41,809 bases of DNA from an uncultured Anaerolineales bacterium (GTDB taxonomy: Bacteria > Chloroflexota > Anaerolineae > Anaerolineales > Villigracilaceae). Shown here piece by piece: positions 25,303 through 33,712 of this stretch. Below the pieces are notes generated by a model that did no database searches, was not told where the DNA came from, and saw nothing but the letters and a program-made list of their open reading frames with translations. The stretch covers positions 1 to 41,809 of the forward strand of contig CASGHD010000001.1 of NCBI GenBank assembly GCA_949319575.1. The letters are read 5' to 3'. The position numbers and the translations under genes are program-made. How positions within the stretch are numbered: position 1 is the first letter of the stretch; each line of letters starts with the position of its first letter.

Positions 25303-26344
25303 AGGTTTCTCCCAATATATTTGATTTTCCCAAGATCGCTCTGCGCAAGCCCCATGTATCGCCATAGCGCAGGTGATTGACCCAACCCTGCACGGAGGCT
25401 TTGAGCGTTTCTGTGGAAGCCGTGCGCAGGAGTTGTTTCAGCTTTCTTTGGTACGCAATTCCCTTCTCGCGTTTTAACAGCCGCTTTTCGGGGTGGATCA
25501 CAAAACCGAGAAATTTGATCCCATCGGTGACGGGGCGCGGGATGGCGCGTTCTTCATGCAGGGTCAATCGCAAGCGTTTCATTCGTTCGAGGAGGGCGGA
25601 ACGTGAAGCCCACAGCGTTTGTTTATCGTCGGCAAACAGCAGGAAATCATCCACATAGCGAAGATAAGCCCTGCAGGAAAGTTCGCGTTTAACGAATTGA
25701 TCGAACCGGTCGAGGTAACAATTCGCCCACCATTGCGAGGTGAGGTTGCCGATCGGCAAGCCCCGTGGACGATGGATTGCAAATAAATCATCGCCTGCAA
25801 AATAGACCATCGCGTATTCTTCCGAAAGCACGCCTTCGCCGCTCGCTAGAATCCTTTCGATCAGCCACAGCGCGCTGTCGTCGGGCAGCATGCCTTTCAG
25901 GGTATCTTTCAGCAAGGCATGGTCAATGCTCGGAAAAAACTGCTTCACGTCGCATTGCAGAACATATTTGTATCGTCGCGCCAGCCGTTGACACTCATCC
26001 AGCGCGCGGTGCGTGCCTTTGCCGACGCGGTTGGCGTAACTCGTGGGGATAAAACGTTTTTCAAAGTACAGAGTAGTTATATTGCACAGCGCATGATGCA
26101 CGACACGATCACGAAAGGGGGCGGCGGAGATCAATCGTTTTTTTGGTTCGTGGATATGGAAACTCCGATATTTCCCGGGCGAGTAACTTTTATTTTCGAG
26201 TTCCGATTGCAGAGCAAGTAGGTTGTCCGCGAGGAGGTATTCGAACTGCGCCGTGGCTTGCCTGCCTCTTTTCCCGCGCGAGGCATTTTTATAGGCAAGG
26301 GTCAGGTTATCCCAATCGCAAAGTTGCTCTTGTATATTTATCAT
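25295..26344 (-). CDS. DGR reverse transcriptase
   Basis: A 349-residue stand-alone reverse transcriptase. Seen in order: an N-terminal WDNLTLAYKNASRGKRGR, KKRLISAAPFRDRVVHHAL, motif 3 LQCDVKQFFPSIDH with catalytic Asp 132, motif 4 GLPIGNLTSQWWAN (195-208), motif 5 YVDD (230-233), and the GIKFLGFVIHP thumb-side motif. The SQ ending of motif 4, instead of the SP of group II intron and retron enzymes, is the hallmark of the DGR clade. There is no maturase or endonuclease domain. It would copy the TR RNA with errors at adenine. It is located between the target gene and avd in one minus-strand unit. Confidence 0.97.
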   Translation of the reverse strand: MINIQEQLCDWDNLTLAYKNASRGKRGRQATAQFEYLLADNLLALQSELENKSYSPGKYRSFHIHEPKKRLISAAPFRDRVVHHALCNITTLYFEKRFIPTSYANRVGKGTHRALDECQRLARRYKYVLQCDVKQFFPSIDHALLKDTLKGMLPDDSALWLIERILASGEGVLSEEYAMVYFAGDDLFAIHRPRGLPIGNLTSQWWANCYLDRFDQFVKRELSCRAYLRYVDDFLLFADDKQTLWASRSALLERMKRLRLTLHEERAIPRPVTDGIKFLGFVIHPEKRLLKREKGIAYQRKLKQLLRTASTETLKASVQGWVNHLRYGDTWGLRRAILGKSNILGETYV

Positions 26345-26390
26345 AGAGTCAGAGTTTCAGAGTTCAGAGATTCAGATTTCAGAGATGTGA
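26345..26390. repeat. CAGAGTTCAGAGATT tandem words after VR
   Basis: Short near-tandem words of the type TCAGAGTTCAGAGATTCAGA lie between the VR (target gene 3' end) and the RT start. The stretch overlaps the last codons of the target. It could act as the downstream boundary element for homing, but no clear cruciform is seen. Confidence 0.5.
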
Positions 26391-28598
26391 TGGGGAAACA
26401 ACCAACCGAAAACCGATGTGGTTAAGACGGAAATCAGGATCGTAGAAGCTGCGATACGCACAGCGCGCGATGTATCGATTGCCGCTGAACGAACCGCCGC
26501 GCAGGACGCGACTGTTTCCCGTTTGTGGACCTTTCGGATTCAACACAGGTGTGCTGGTGCGGCTCTTGTATTCCGAATCACTGAACCAATCATTACACCA
26601 CTCCCAGACGTTTCCTACCATATCGGCGCAACCATAAGGCGAGTCGCCGCCGAGGGAAGAGTATGCGCCAACTGGCGTTGTACCTCCTTTCCTTCCTTCT
26701 CCTGAATTGCATTTGTTCGAGTCGAATTCGTTTCCCCAGGGCCACTCGTTGCCATACGCGCCGCGCGCGGCTTTCTCCCATTCGGCTTCGGTGGGCAGGT
26801 GCAGTAACAAATCGCCCAGATCACTCTTGAAGGTTTCGTTGTACCACTTGCAATATTCCATAGCGTCGGCCCACGAAACATTCACTACGGGATGATCTTT
26901 CTTTTTCTGCCAATCAGAAACTGGATGTTTCTTCTTGCCTAAAAATTCGGCGTATTGTTCATTCGTCAAAATAAACTTCGCCATCCAATAATCGTAGTTG
27001 ATCTCGACTGTATGTTGGGGCTTTTCATCATCGGAAGCCAATTCATTATCATCCTTGCTCCCCATCACAAACCTGCCCTTTGGCACGCGCACGAAGCGAA
27101 TGCCGCCAATTTCGGTTTGGTTCATCTCGTTCAACCGTTCGGTGTTGATTGCCCGCTTAAGCACAACCTCTTCTTCTGCAATATCTGCGCCTACGCCATA
27201 AATCGCTTCTTCCAGCGATCCTGGAACCTGAACTTGTTCCTCCACAGGCAGCTTGACCGGCTCAGGTTTCGGCGGAGGCGCGGTCATGTAGATCATCGAA
27301 TCGAGCGCGTCGGGCGTGAATTCACCGCTGAACGAGATCTGCTTCAACACTTTTCGCAAGCGGCGCGAGTCGTCGTCTTCGTAATCGGCAAACGAGCCGC
27401 GTACCGCATCCTTTTCCTCCTGATTTCCATTTTGCCATTTCAAAGCATCGAGAACGAAATTATGTCGAATGGACTTGTCATCGAGTTTCGTCACCTGCCC
27501 CACAAATTTAGCGGGCGCGGCGCGCATCAATGCCTGCCAGCATATAAAATCGTCGCGGTTCACGCCTTTGGCTTGCTCTGAATTCACTGCCATAAACCAT
27601 TGCAAGTTCAAATCGTTGATCACGTTCTTCACGCGGCGCGGGTTCACTTCCGCGGCGGCGACCAGCGCGCCCCAGCGTTTGAGCATGGCTTCGTCCACTT
27701 TGGTTTTGTCCTGCGTTTTCAGATAATCTTCCATCGCCTTTTCAACGATGGGCGGCAGATCAAAGCGCAGTTGAATGATCTTTTCGAGATAGTCCTTCGC
27801 GCCTTCGCCGATGATACCTTCGTTTTTGTAATGAGTTTCCACGGCGGCGCGCACGATGCGCGTGTCTGCGCCTAGCACAAAGACACATCCGCTTTTATCG
27901 AGGAACAGTTTGATCGCTTCGAGGGTTTGAACGGTTTTGGCGGGCAGGCAACGATCCAAATCGTCAATGAAAATGACCAGTGTTCCATTCCCAGTCCAAC
28001 TTTTCAGTAAAGCCTCAAATGCCTCATTGAAATAATCGAAAAAGGCGGTGTGCTGTTTTATAGGCGATTGTTCCTGAGATTTATTCGGGTCGAGTTTGAA
28101 TTTGAAGGTCGCGCCCAACCCTCCAAAACTGGCTTCAAAGGCGTTGAACATCATGGCAATCACATCGTAAGACGGCTGGTTCGGGTCGCCAAACCACGCC
28201 TTAATCTTGTTGATAAACCCATCTCTCTGCATGGCTTGAAGGATCACACGCACGAGCGCGACCAGCAATTCATCTTCGTCGTTGTACTTCCACGCGTCGA
28301 ACCAGACCGTTTTGCAAGCGCGGAATTTGTTTTCCTCATCTTCGGCAAAACGATGTTTGCCTTTGCCATCTATTCCTTTAGGGTGATCCAACATATCCTT
28401 CACGCGCAACAACAGGGATGTTTTCCCCGACCCCCACGCGCCGTTAATTCCGATGGCGAGCGGCGTTTCGGTGTTCGGGCTGGCGATCAGCCGCGCGAAG
28501 GTGGCGGCGAAATCGTCGAAGTGAAAATCTGCCCGCTTCGCGCCGGTCAGCGGGGCGTCGTGCAGAACTTCGGGAGTTTGGTATTTTCGCTTTGGCAT
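26379..28598 (-). CDS. DGR target: KAP P-loop NTPase with FGE-like variable domain
   Basis: A 739-residue protein. Residues about 20-430 form a KAP-family NTPase: Walker A GAWGSGKT (53-60), the FDAWKYNDEDELLVAL block, and Walker B LVIFIDDLDRC (207-217). A Pro-rich linker (about 438-462) leads to a formylglycine-generating-enzyme-like/C-type-lectin fold (about 495-735) with MGSKDDNELASDDEKPQHTV, LPTEAEWEKAARG, GNVWEWCNDWF and RVLRGGSF. The last 45 residues lie in the VR. Variable positions read from the TR are 705-707, 709, 710, 717-719, 723 and 725-727. There are no predicted membrane segments. GAGGAG precedes ATG 28598. It is probably an intracellular sensor whose binding face is diversified; the NTPase would act as switch or effector (inference). 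Confidence 0.93.
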   Translation of the reverse strand: MPKRKYQTPEVLHDAPLTGAKRADFHFDDFAATFARLIASPNTETPLAIGINGAWGSGKTSLLLRVKDMLDHPKGIDGKGKHRFAEDEENKFRACKTVWFDAWKYNDEDELLVALVRVILQAMQRDGFINKIKAWFGDPNQPSYDVIAMMFNAFEASFGGLGATFKFKLDPNKSQEQSPIKQHTAFFDYFNEAFEALLKSWTGNGTLVIFIDDLDRCLPAKTVQTLEAIKLFLDKSGCVFVLGADTRIVRAAVETHYKNEGIIGEGAKDYLEKIIQLRFDLPPIVEKAMEDYLKTQDKTKVDEAMLKRWGALVAAAEVNPRRVKNVINDLNLQWFMAVNSEQAKGVNRDDFICWQALMRAAPAKFVGQVTKLDDKSIRHNFVLDALKWQNGNQEEKDAVRGSFADYEDDDSRRLRKVLKQISFSGEFTPDALDSMIYMTAPPPKPEPVKLPVEEQVQVPGSLEEAIYGVGADIAEEEVVLKRAINTERLNEMNQTEIGGIRFVRVPKGRFVMGSKDDNELASDDEKPQHTVEINYDYWMAKFILTNEQYAEFLGKKKHPVSDWQKKKDHPVVNVSWADAMEYCKWYNETFKSDLGDLLLHLPTEAEWEKAARGAYGNEWPWGNEFDSNKCNSGEGRKGGTTPVGAYSSLGGDSPYGCADMVGNVWEWCNDWFSDSEYKSRTSTPVLNPKGPQTGNSRVLRGGSFSGNRYIARCAYRSFYDPDFRLNHIGFRLVVSPSHL
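26394..26514 (-). repeat. DGR variable repeat (VR)
   Basis: The diversified copy of the TR, at the 3' end of the target gene. Ten of the twelve TR Asn codons are changed: to Ser, Gly, Tyr, Ile, Ser, Phe, Tyr, Phe, Leu and His. Two (707 and 726) remain Asn. The conserved right-hand end in coding sense (TTTTCGGTTGGTTGTTTCC) is identical in TR and VR and is the likely initiation-of-mutagenic-homing region. The VR sequence ends about 13 nt before the target stop codon. Confidence 0.97.
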
Positions 28599-28688
28599 GG
28601 GTCTCCTCGCGCTTTTTTCCCGTCAATGCGAGCGACCGCTAGTCGAAACACAAGCAGTCAAGACCGGAGAATTGGCGCCGAAAAATTG

Positions 28689-29180
28689 CTACTCTCCGAT
28701 TTCGGAGAGAATGGCTTTTGCCAATTGTTCATTAATATAAAAGCCCGCATTGGTTTGCAATATCTCAAGAATTTCTCTGAGTGAATTGATTTCACCCGCT
28801 TGCTTTGCCCGGACCAAAACCCCAAGTATGCCAATCGGCGCAAGCCCCATAGTTTTGGCGATGAGTCTGCCTTCGCGTTCATCCATCAAGACGACTTTGA
28901 CCCCCAACTCCAGCGCAAGAGCAATGGCTTCGGCTTCACCGTCATCGAGTTCGCGTTTCAACGCGCGCGTTATTTGGTCGTTTTGCAATTCCACCCTGCG
29001 CAACCAACCGTCCTCCAGAGCCCGACGAATTTTATCCGCGCCGGGCAAATCCGAATCAACTTTTAGCTCCGCCAGGACCGCAGGCGGGATGACAACTTCC
29101 CCAAACTGTTGTCGCAGTAAATCCAAACGACCGATCGCCGCCAGATTTAGCGCCGGCGACGTATCACTGACGACCAGCAT
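28689..29180 (-). CDS. DUF3368 PIN-like toxin
   Basis: A 163-residue protein of the DUF3368 PIN-like family. The N-terminal VVSDTSPALNLAAIGRLDLL carries the first Asp, ELDDGEAEAIALALELG the central acidic cluster, and VVLMDEREGRLIAKTMGL the later Asp pair. This fold is predicted to cleave RNA with a metal ion. It overlaps the upstream antitoxin by 17 nt. It ends 90 nt before the start of the DGR target gene on the same strand. Confidence 0.85.
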   Translation of the reverse strand: MLVVSDTSPALNLAAIGRLDLLRQQFGEVVIPPAVLAELKVDSDLPGADKIRRALEDGWLRRVELQNDQITRALKRELDDGEAEAIALALELGVKVVLMDEREGRLIAKTMGLAPIGILGVLVRAKQAGEINSLREILEILQTNAGFYINEQLAKAILSEIGE

Positions 29181-29418
29181 ATTCGAGGTCGTCCTTTAAT
29201 TCCTCTTCAGTGTAATGACGCGGAATGCCTCGCCTGCCGAGCGCCATACCAAACTCGAATTTGCTCAAGCCGCTTAACTGACGCGATTTGCCAAAGGAAA
29301 GAATGCTCTGAGCGTACAGCGTAACCGCCAGCTCAACCAACACGCGGCGTTCCTGTTCGCCCGCCGGCAGGCGCATCGCTTGCGCGACAGCATCGGGAAT
29401 TTCCAAATGGATAGCCAT
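29164..29418 (-). CDS. UPF0175-family antitoxin
   Basis: An 84-residue UPF0175 protein (MAIHLEIPDAVAQAMRLP... FGKSRQLSGLSKFEFGMALGRRGIPRHYTEEELKDDL). The central helix-turn-helix-like region and the terminal acidic tail are typical; UPF0175 plus DUF3368 is an established toxin-antitoxin pair. The start is ATG 29418, with GGAG 7 nt upstream; the six extra upstream residues in the longer frame lie before that site. It is first gene of the minus-strand run that continues into the DUF3368 gene and perhaps the retroelement. Confidence 0.85.
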   Translation of the reverse strand: MAIHLEIPDAVAQAMRLPAGEQERRVLVELAVTLYAQSILSFGKSRQLSGLSKFEFGMALGRRGIPRHYTEEELKDDLEYAGRQ

Positions 29419-29499
29419 GGTATGCTCCTGCGTCAATTATAAACGTATTTACACCGGACTTATAACAAAACTGGCAAACCACACCGAACTGCCTCACAG

Positions 29500-29505
29500 T
29501 ATAAT
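29500..29505 (+). promoter_or_regulatory. -10 box of a probably leaderless DUF1684 gene
   Basis: A perfect TATAAT ends exactly 7 nt before ATG 29513. No ribosome site is present. Confidence 0.55.
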
Positions 29506-29512
29506 TTCCCGC

Positions 29513-30331
29513 ATGACAGACAAAACCTATGAAAACGAAGTCCTACAATGGCGCGCGGAAAAATACGCCGCGCTGACCGGCGAAAATGGCTGGGTGGCGC
29601 TGGCTGGCTTGCACGAACTCAAGCCGGGCAGGAACCTGGTCGGTTCGACATCGATGAGTGAAGTAGTCCTTCCCGAACATGCCCCAACCTATCTCGGCGT
29701 GGTGGAAGTTTCAAGCAAAGCCATCCGCTTTCAACCCGCCAACGGAATCCATGTGAGGGTCAACGGGCGCGCGGCGCAAAAGGCGATCCTCAAGCCCGCG
29801 CAAGACCCGAAGCCGAGTTTCATCACCTGGAACAAACTCCGCATGGTGGTGCATCAACATGGGGATAAATTCTCGATGCGCATCTGGGATAATGGACGCG
29901 AGGAGCGCTTCAAACTTCCGCCGCTGAAATGGTTTCCCATCGAAAAAAAATTCCGCTTTAACGCCGCGTATACTCAGTACCCCAAGCCGAAAGCCTCCCC
30001 ACAGGATAATTCATTGGGCGACGTGGTCGACGATCAATTGCACGGGTTCGTGTCGTTCCACTTCGAAGGGAAGACCTACAAACTCGATGTGACCGAAACC
30101 AGCACAAAGAAGTTATTCGTCAAGTTTCGAGATGGCACAAGCAGTAAAGAAACCTATCCGCCCAGCCGTTATCTGTACACCGACGCGCCGCATCAGGGCA
30201 AAGTGATCCTGGATTTTAATTATTCGTACAGCCCGCCGTGCGCGTTCACGCCGTATGCAACCTGCGTGTTCGCCTCCGCGCAAAACACGCTTCCCTTCCG
30301 CGTGGAAGCGGGGGAGATTTACAGAGGGTAA
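29513..30331 (+). CDS. DUF1684 family protein
   Basis: A 272-residue protein of the DUF1684 family. Recognisable blocks are ENEVLQWRAEKYAALTGENGWVALAGLHEL at the N-terminus, FKLPPLKWFPIEKKFRFNAAY in the middle, and the conserved C-terminal VILDFNYSYSPPCAFTPYATCVFASAQNTLPFRVEAGE. The family is widespread but has no assigned function. The start at ATG 29513 follows a TATAAT box by 7 nt and suggests a leaderless mRNA. It has no signal peptide. It diverges from the toxin-antitoxin pair. Confidence 0.85.
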   Translation: MTDKTYENEVLQWRAEKYAALTGENGWVALAGLHELKPGRNLVGSTSMSEVVLPEHAPTYLGVVEVSSKAIRFQPANGIHVRVNGRAAQKAILKPAQDPKPSFITWNKLRMVVHQHGDKFSMRIWDNGREERFKLPPLKWFPIEKKFRFNAAYTQYPKPKASPQDNSLGDVVDDQLHGFVSFHFEGKTYKLDVTETSTKKLFVKFRDGTSSKETYPPSRYLYTDAPHQGKVILDFNYSYSPPCAFTPYATCVFASAQNTLPFRVEAGEIYRG

Positions 30332-30418
30332 ACATGATGAACCCCAAACTTAAGGATTCAGCCACGGGTTTCACAGATTCTCGCGGATTTTGAATTTTAA
30401 ACTTTCGCTGATCAAAAT

Positions 30419-30453
30419 AAAAAGCCAACCCATCCAAGTGTGTTGGCTTTTTT
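30419..30453. terminator. Bidirectional terminator
   Basis: An 11-bp stem (AAAAAGCCAAC / GTTGGCTTTTT, 12-nt loop) with A and T tracts lies between the convergent DUF1684 and EcfT genes. Confidence 0.85.
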
Positions 30454-30543
30454 CGTGTCAATTCGTGAAACTTGTACTGAGCCTGTCAAAGTATCCGTGG
30501 CGAAAGGTCAGTAGGATTAAATTCGGTGTGAGTTATGTTTGAC

Positions 30544-31422
30544 CTACCCCAATATAAATTTCGTAAAAAAGTCCGGGACGAAAAATCCGCCGATCCCAAA
30601 CCCCCACTTCAGAATGCAACACGCGAGGAAGATGACGACTCCCAGCCCGATCATGAAATAGTCGCGGGGGGCGTAATGTAATTCTTTGAGCCATGTGCGG
30701 GGAGCTGTGTCGAAGGCGCGCAGGTCCATGGCGTCGATCACCTCCTCGCCGGTCACCGTCGACTGCATGGTGACGGGGATGATCAACGGGGCAAGTTTGC
30801 GGATTTTTTCGACGAACCCGCCCTTGAGTTTCTCCACTTCATAACCGCGCGCGCGCTGGGCATCCACCGTAATGGTGAGGTCGCGTGAAAAGGTGGGCAG
30901 GAAGCGGAGCGCCAAATCCATGGTAAAGGATACTTTATCCGATGCGCCCATGCGCTTGAAGGCAGTTCCATAGATATTCGGGTCGAGGGTATAGGGGATT
31001 GCAATGGCAGGCAGAGCCATGGCAAGGATTCGAAGCACCTGCGTCATGGCAAACCACAATTTCGAAATGGTGATCGTGATCCCCCAGACAGTGCCCGGAA
31101 TTAACGCCTGATAGATGATCGGCGAGTTCGGGTCGAGTGCCGCGGAAGGACCGCCGCGCCCTGAAAGCAAACCATTCAATCCAATAATAAAGAATACCAG
31201 AATGAAGACGAAGAAAAGGGTCCGCCGCATTTCCTTCCACTCGATCCGAGCCAATACAAACTGGGTCAGCGAGAACAGAAAGAGCGGAATCATGAAGCGG
31301 TAATCCCATATTTCCGGTATTGTCAATGCAAAGATCGTGCACAGCAGGACGATAAACCTGGTGCGCGGATCCAAGCGTTGGATAAATGTATCGCGCGGGC
31401 GGTACTTCCACGTAACGAGCAT
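30544..31422 (-). CDS. ecfT: ECF transporter transmembrane T component
   Basis: A 292-residue T component of an energy-coupling-factor transporter. An N-terminal WKYRPRDTFIQRLDPRTRFIVLL precedes about five transmembrane helices (e.g. FVFILVFFIIGLNGLL, FMIGLGVVIFLACCILKWGFGIGG). The coupling-helix motif with Ala-Arg-Gly is present (VDAQRARGYEVEKLKGG). The start is placed at ATG 31422, 4 nt after the S-component stop; the longer frame to 31458 lies inside that gene. It connects the ATPases to the S component in the membrane. Confidence 0.9.
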   Translation of the reverse strand: MLVTWKYRPRDTFIQRLDPRTRFIVLLCTIFALTIPEIWDYRFMIPLFLFSLTQFVLARIEWKEMRRTLFFVFILVFFIIGLNGLLSGRGGPSAALDPNSPIIYQALIPGTVWGITITISKLWFAMTQVLRILAMALPAIAIPYTLDPNIYGTAFKRMGASDKVSFTMDLALRFLPTFSRDLTITVDAQRARGYEVEKLKGGFVEKIRKLAPLIIPVTMQSTVTGEEVIDAMDLRAFDTAPRTWLKELHYAPRDYFMIGLGVVIFLACCILKWGFGIGGFFVPDFFTKFILG

Positions 31423-31426
31423 ACTT

Positions 31427-31975
31427 CTATCTGCCTCTGCGAGCGGCCATACCGGCAAACGCGATCATCAGGATCGGCAACAGGATGGCGACGTTTACCG
31501 TGTTGCTGATGAGCGTGGGAACAAAGTAACCGGTTATGGCAGTGGCCATATCGATTCCGCTGGTGAACATTTCGGTCAGCGAAGCAAATAACATGCCGAC
31601 GATAATGCCCAACACGCCCCAACCGACCGCCTTGATGATCTGATTCTGCGCCTTGAAATCGGTGATGGAAGCCATGATCAAGCCCGGCACCATTCCCATC
31701 AAGCCATTTCCGAGGCTCCAATTCCAGTAAAAGCCATAGCCCGAAGCCTGGTCGCCGATCGTATTGCCAATGAAGCCAGCCAGCAAACCAACAATAGGAC
31801 CGTATGCCACGCCGAAAAAGATCAGCACGGCAACCGCCGGTCGAAATGAGATATTTCCAGCGGCGGGAATTGCGAGGAAATTCGTAAACCACGACAACGC
31901 GCCATAGAGCGCCGCGCCAATGGCGCCGTACACCACTTGTCGGGTTCCGAACTCCCAGGTTGAATTGTTGTTCAT
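31427..31975 (-). CDS. ECF transporter substrate-binding S component
   Basis: A 182-residue membrane protein with about six helices (e.g. VVYGAIGAALYGALSWF, AVAVLIFFGVAYGPIVGLLAGFIGNTIGD, WGVLGIIVGMLFASLTEMF, VNVAILLPILMIAFAGMA). Its size and YGPIVGLLAGFIGNTIGD segment fit ECF S components, which bind vitamins or nucleoside-like ligands. The substrate is not readable; the adjoining SAM hydroxide adenosyltransferase suggests an adenosine- or methionine-related compound, as inference only. AGGAGA precedes ATG 31975. Confidence 0.85.
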   Translation of the reverse strand: MNNNSTWEFGTRQVVYGAIGAALYGALSWFTNFLAIPAAGNISFRPAVAVLIFFGVAYGPIVGLLAGFIGNTIGDQASGYGFYWNWSLGNGLMGMVPGLIMASITDFKAQNQIIKAVGWGVLGIIVGMLFASLTEMFTSGIDMATAITGYFVPTLISNTVNVAILLPILMIAFAGMAARRGR

Positions 31976-32063
31976 TTCTTTCTCTCCTTTTGATTAATTT
32001 GGATAACGGACTGACCCGCTCGTATTAACCCTGTAAACGGATATTCGTTGCAGGGTTAATGCC

Positions 32064-33704
32064 TCAAGCATAAGCGGCGAGCGCCTCGGCGGTGAGAAAT
32101 CGCTTGGTTTTGGAAAGCAGGCTCAAGTTCATGCGCAGAAGCGAGGTGGGTCTCACGCGATACTTCGTCAACAGATCAAAATCCTTCAACACCACTTCGG
32201 GTTTTCCATCGGCAACGATATGTTTATCGCCGAACAACAGCACGCGGTTGGCATACGTCACGGCAAGATCGACATCATGCGTGATGAACAGCGTCGCCGC
32301 GAAATTTTCGGCAACCAGCGATTTCCTGCCACCCGCCGGCTTGCACATCGCATCCATGAAATGCGTGTAATTCGAATAGTCCTGCCCGGCGGTGGGCTCA
32401 TCCATGATCATGATCTTCGATTGCATCGCCAGCACCGCCGCGATCGTCGTGCGTTTTTGCTGACCGAACGAAAGCCCGAGCGGGGGATATTCCTCAAGCC
32501 CCTTCAAGTTCACCGTGGCAAGGCTTTCAGAAACCAATCGCGGAATCGAGAGGCTGTCCATCTCGAGATTCTTCGGTCCAAACTCCAACTCCTCCCGCAC
32601 CGTCGGCGCGAACAACATATGCGTGGGGCTTTGAAAAACGAACCCAAGCAAATGGGCGATCTGCGCGACACTCATGCTCTTCGTATCTTTGCCTTCCACA
32701 AGCACGCGCCCGCTGGTGGGCTTGAGCAACCCGATGGCATGTTTCACCAGCGTCGATTTTCCCGCGCCGTTGGGACCCAGCGCCGCGATCAAATCGCCGC
32801 GATTGATCTGGAGGTTGACATTTTGCAGGATGAGAGGAGTCTCGTCGCTATAACGGAAGTCCACATTCTCGAACGCGACCAGCGCCTCGCCTCGCGCCTC
32901 CTGTGCGGCTGGTTCCACCCTAGGCGGCATTTCCCCCGCCTGACGGACCCGCTTCACCACCCATTCCGCCGGGAGTTTCACCTCGCGGTGATTGATCGCC
33001 GTTGGCAGGCTTTCGATTGACCCGAGATACTTCACCTGCCCCGCTTCCATATACAACAACCGGTCAGGCTTGGCAAAAATAGCATCCTCCACGCGGTGCT
33101 CGATCAACACGACCGTCTTTCCCTCGTCTGCCAGGCTTCGGAAAACTTCGAGGGCTTCGTGAGCAGACGCGGGGTCGAGAGAGGCGAGCGGCTCATCCAG
33201 CAATAAAATGGACGGGTTCATGGACAACAATCCTGCCAGCGCAACCTTCTGTTTTTCTCCGCCGGAGAGGTTAAATGTTTCGCGCTCCAGCAGGTGTTCG
33301 ATCCTCAGCCGCTTCATCGCCGCGTCCACGCGAGAGAGGATTTCCTCGCGCGGCAACCCTAGATTCTCGGGACCAAAGGCAACCTCGTTATATACATTGC
33401 TGGCAACGATCTGGCGCTCGGGGTCTTGCAATAACGTGCCCACCGTCTGCGCCACATCGGCAATCTTCATCTCGGAAACATCCCTGCCATGCAAAAGGAG
33501 TTTGCCGGCGCGCTCTCCCTTATAAGATCGCGGAATCAAGCCGTTGATGCAACGCGCCAGCGTGGTTTTGCCGCATCCGCTCGAGCCGGCGATTAACAAC
33601 AGTTCGCCGGGCTTGAGTTCGAATGAAATATTGTCGATCGCCTTTTCCGGGCGGGTTCGATATTGAAAGGATAAGTTCTCGATCACCAGCGGAGATTGAC
33701 TCAT
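32064..33704 (-). CDS. Fused double ABC ATPase of the ECF transporter
   Basis: A 546-residue protein joining two EcfA-like ATPase domains. Domain 1 has Walker A GSSGCGKTTL, signature LSGGEKQKVA and Walker B LLLDEPLASLD. Domain 2 has GPNGAGKSTL, LSFGQQKRTTIA and IMDEPTAGQD, with the H-loop LFITHDVDLAV. A run of about 15 residues (PAGGRKSLVAENFA) between the D-loop side and the H-loop of domain 2 looks inserted relative to typical EcfA. It energises uptake by the S and T components encoded downstream on the same strand. It follows the SAM hydroxide adenosyltransferase gene by 8 nt. Confidence 0.92.
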   Translation of the reverse strand: MSQSPLVIENLSFQYRTRPEKAIDNISFELKPGELLLIAGSSGCGKTTLARCINGLIPRSYKGERAGKLLLHGRDVSEMKIADVAQTVGTLLQDPERQIVASNVYNEVAFGPENLGLPREEILSRVDAAMKRLRIEHLLERETFNLSGGEKQKVALAGLLSMNPSILLLDEPLASLDPASAHEALEVFRSLADEGKTVVLIEHRVEDAIFAKPDRLLYMEAGQVKYLGSIESLPTAINHREVKLPAEWVVKRVRQAGEMPPRVEPAAQEARGEALVAFENVDFRYSDETPLILQNVNLQINRGDLIAALGPNGAGKSTLVKHAIGLLKPTSGRVLVEGKDTKSMSVAQIAHLLGFVFQSPTHMLFAPTVREELEFGPKNLEMDSLSIPRLVSESLATVNLKGLEEYPPLGLSFGQQKRTTIAAVLAMQSKIMIMDEPTAGQDYSNYTHFMDAMCKPAGGRKSLVAENFAATLFITHDVDLAVTYANRVLLFGDKHIVADGKPEVVLKDFDLLTKYRVRPTSLLRMNLSLLSKTKRFLTAEALAAYA

Positions 33705-33712
33705 ACCATCAC

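Noticed and set aside
25295-26344. RT as a retron or group II intron enzyme
   Set aside because: No msr/msd or intron domains; motif 4 ends SQ, and TR, VR and Avd are all present, which defines a DGR.
26345-26390. Possible CRISPR-like tandem repeat
   Set aside because: The words are short and contiguous with no regular spacers, and no cas gene is in the window.
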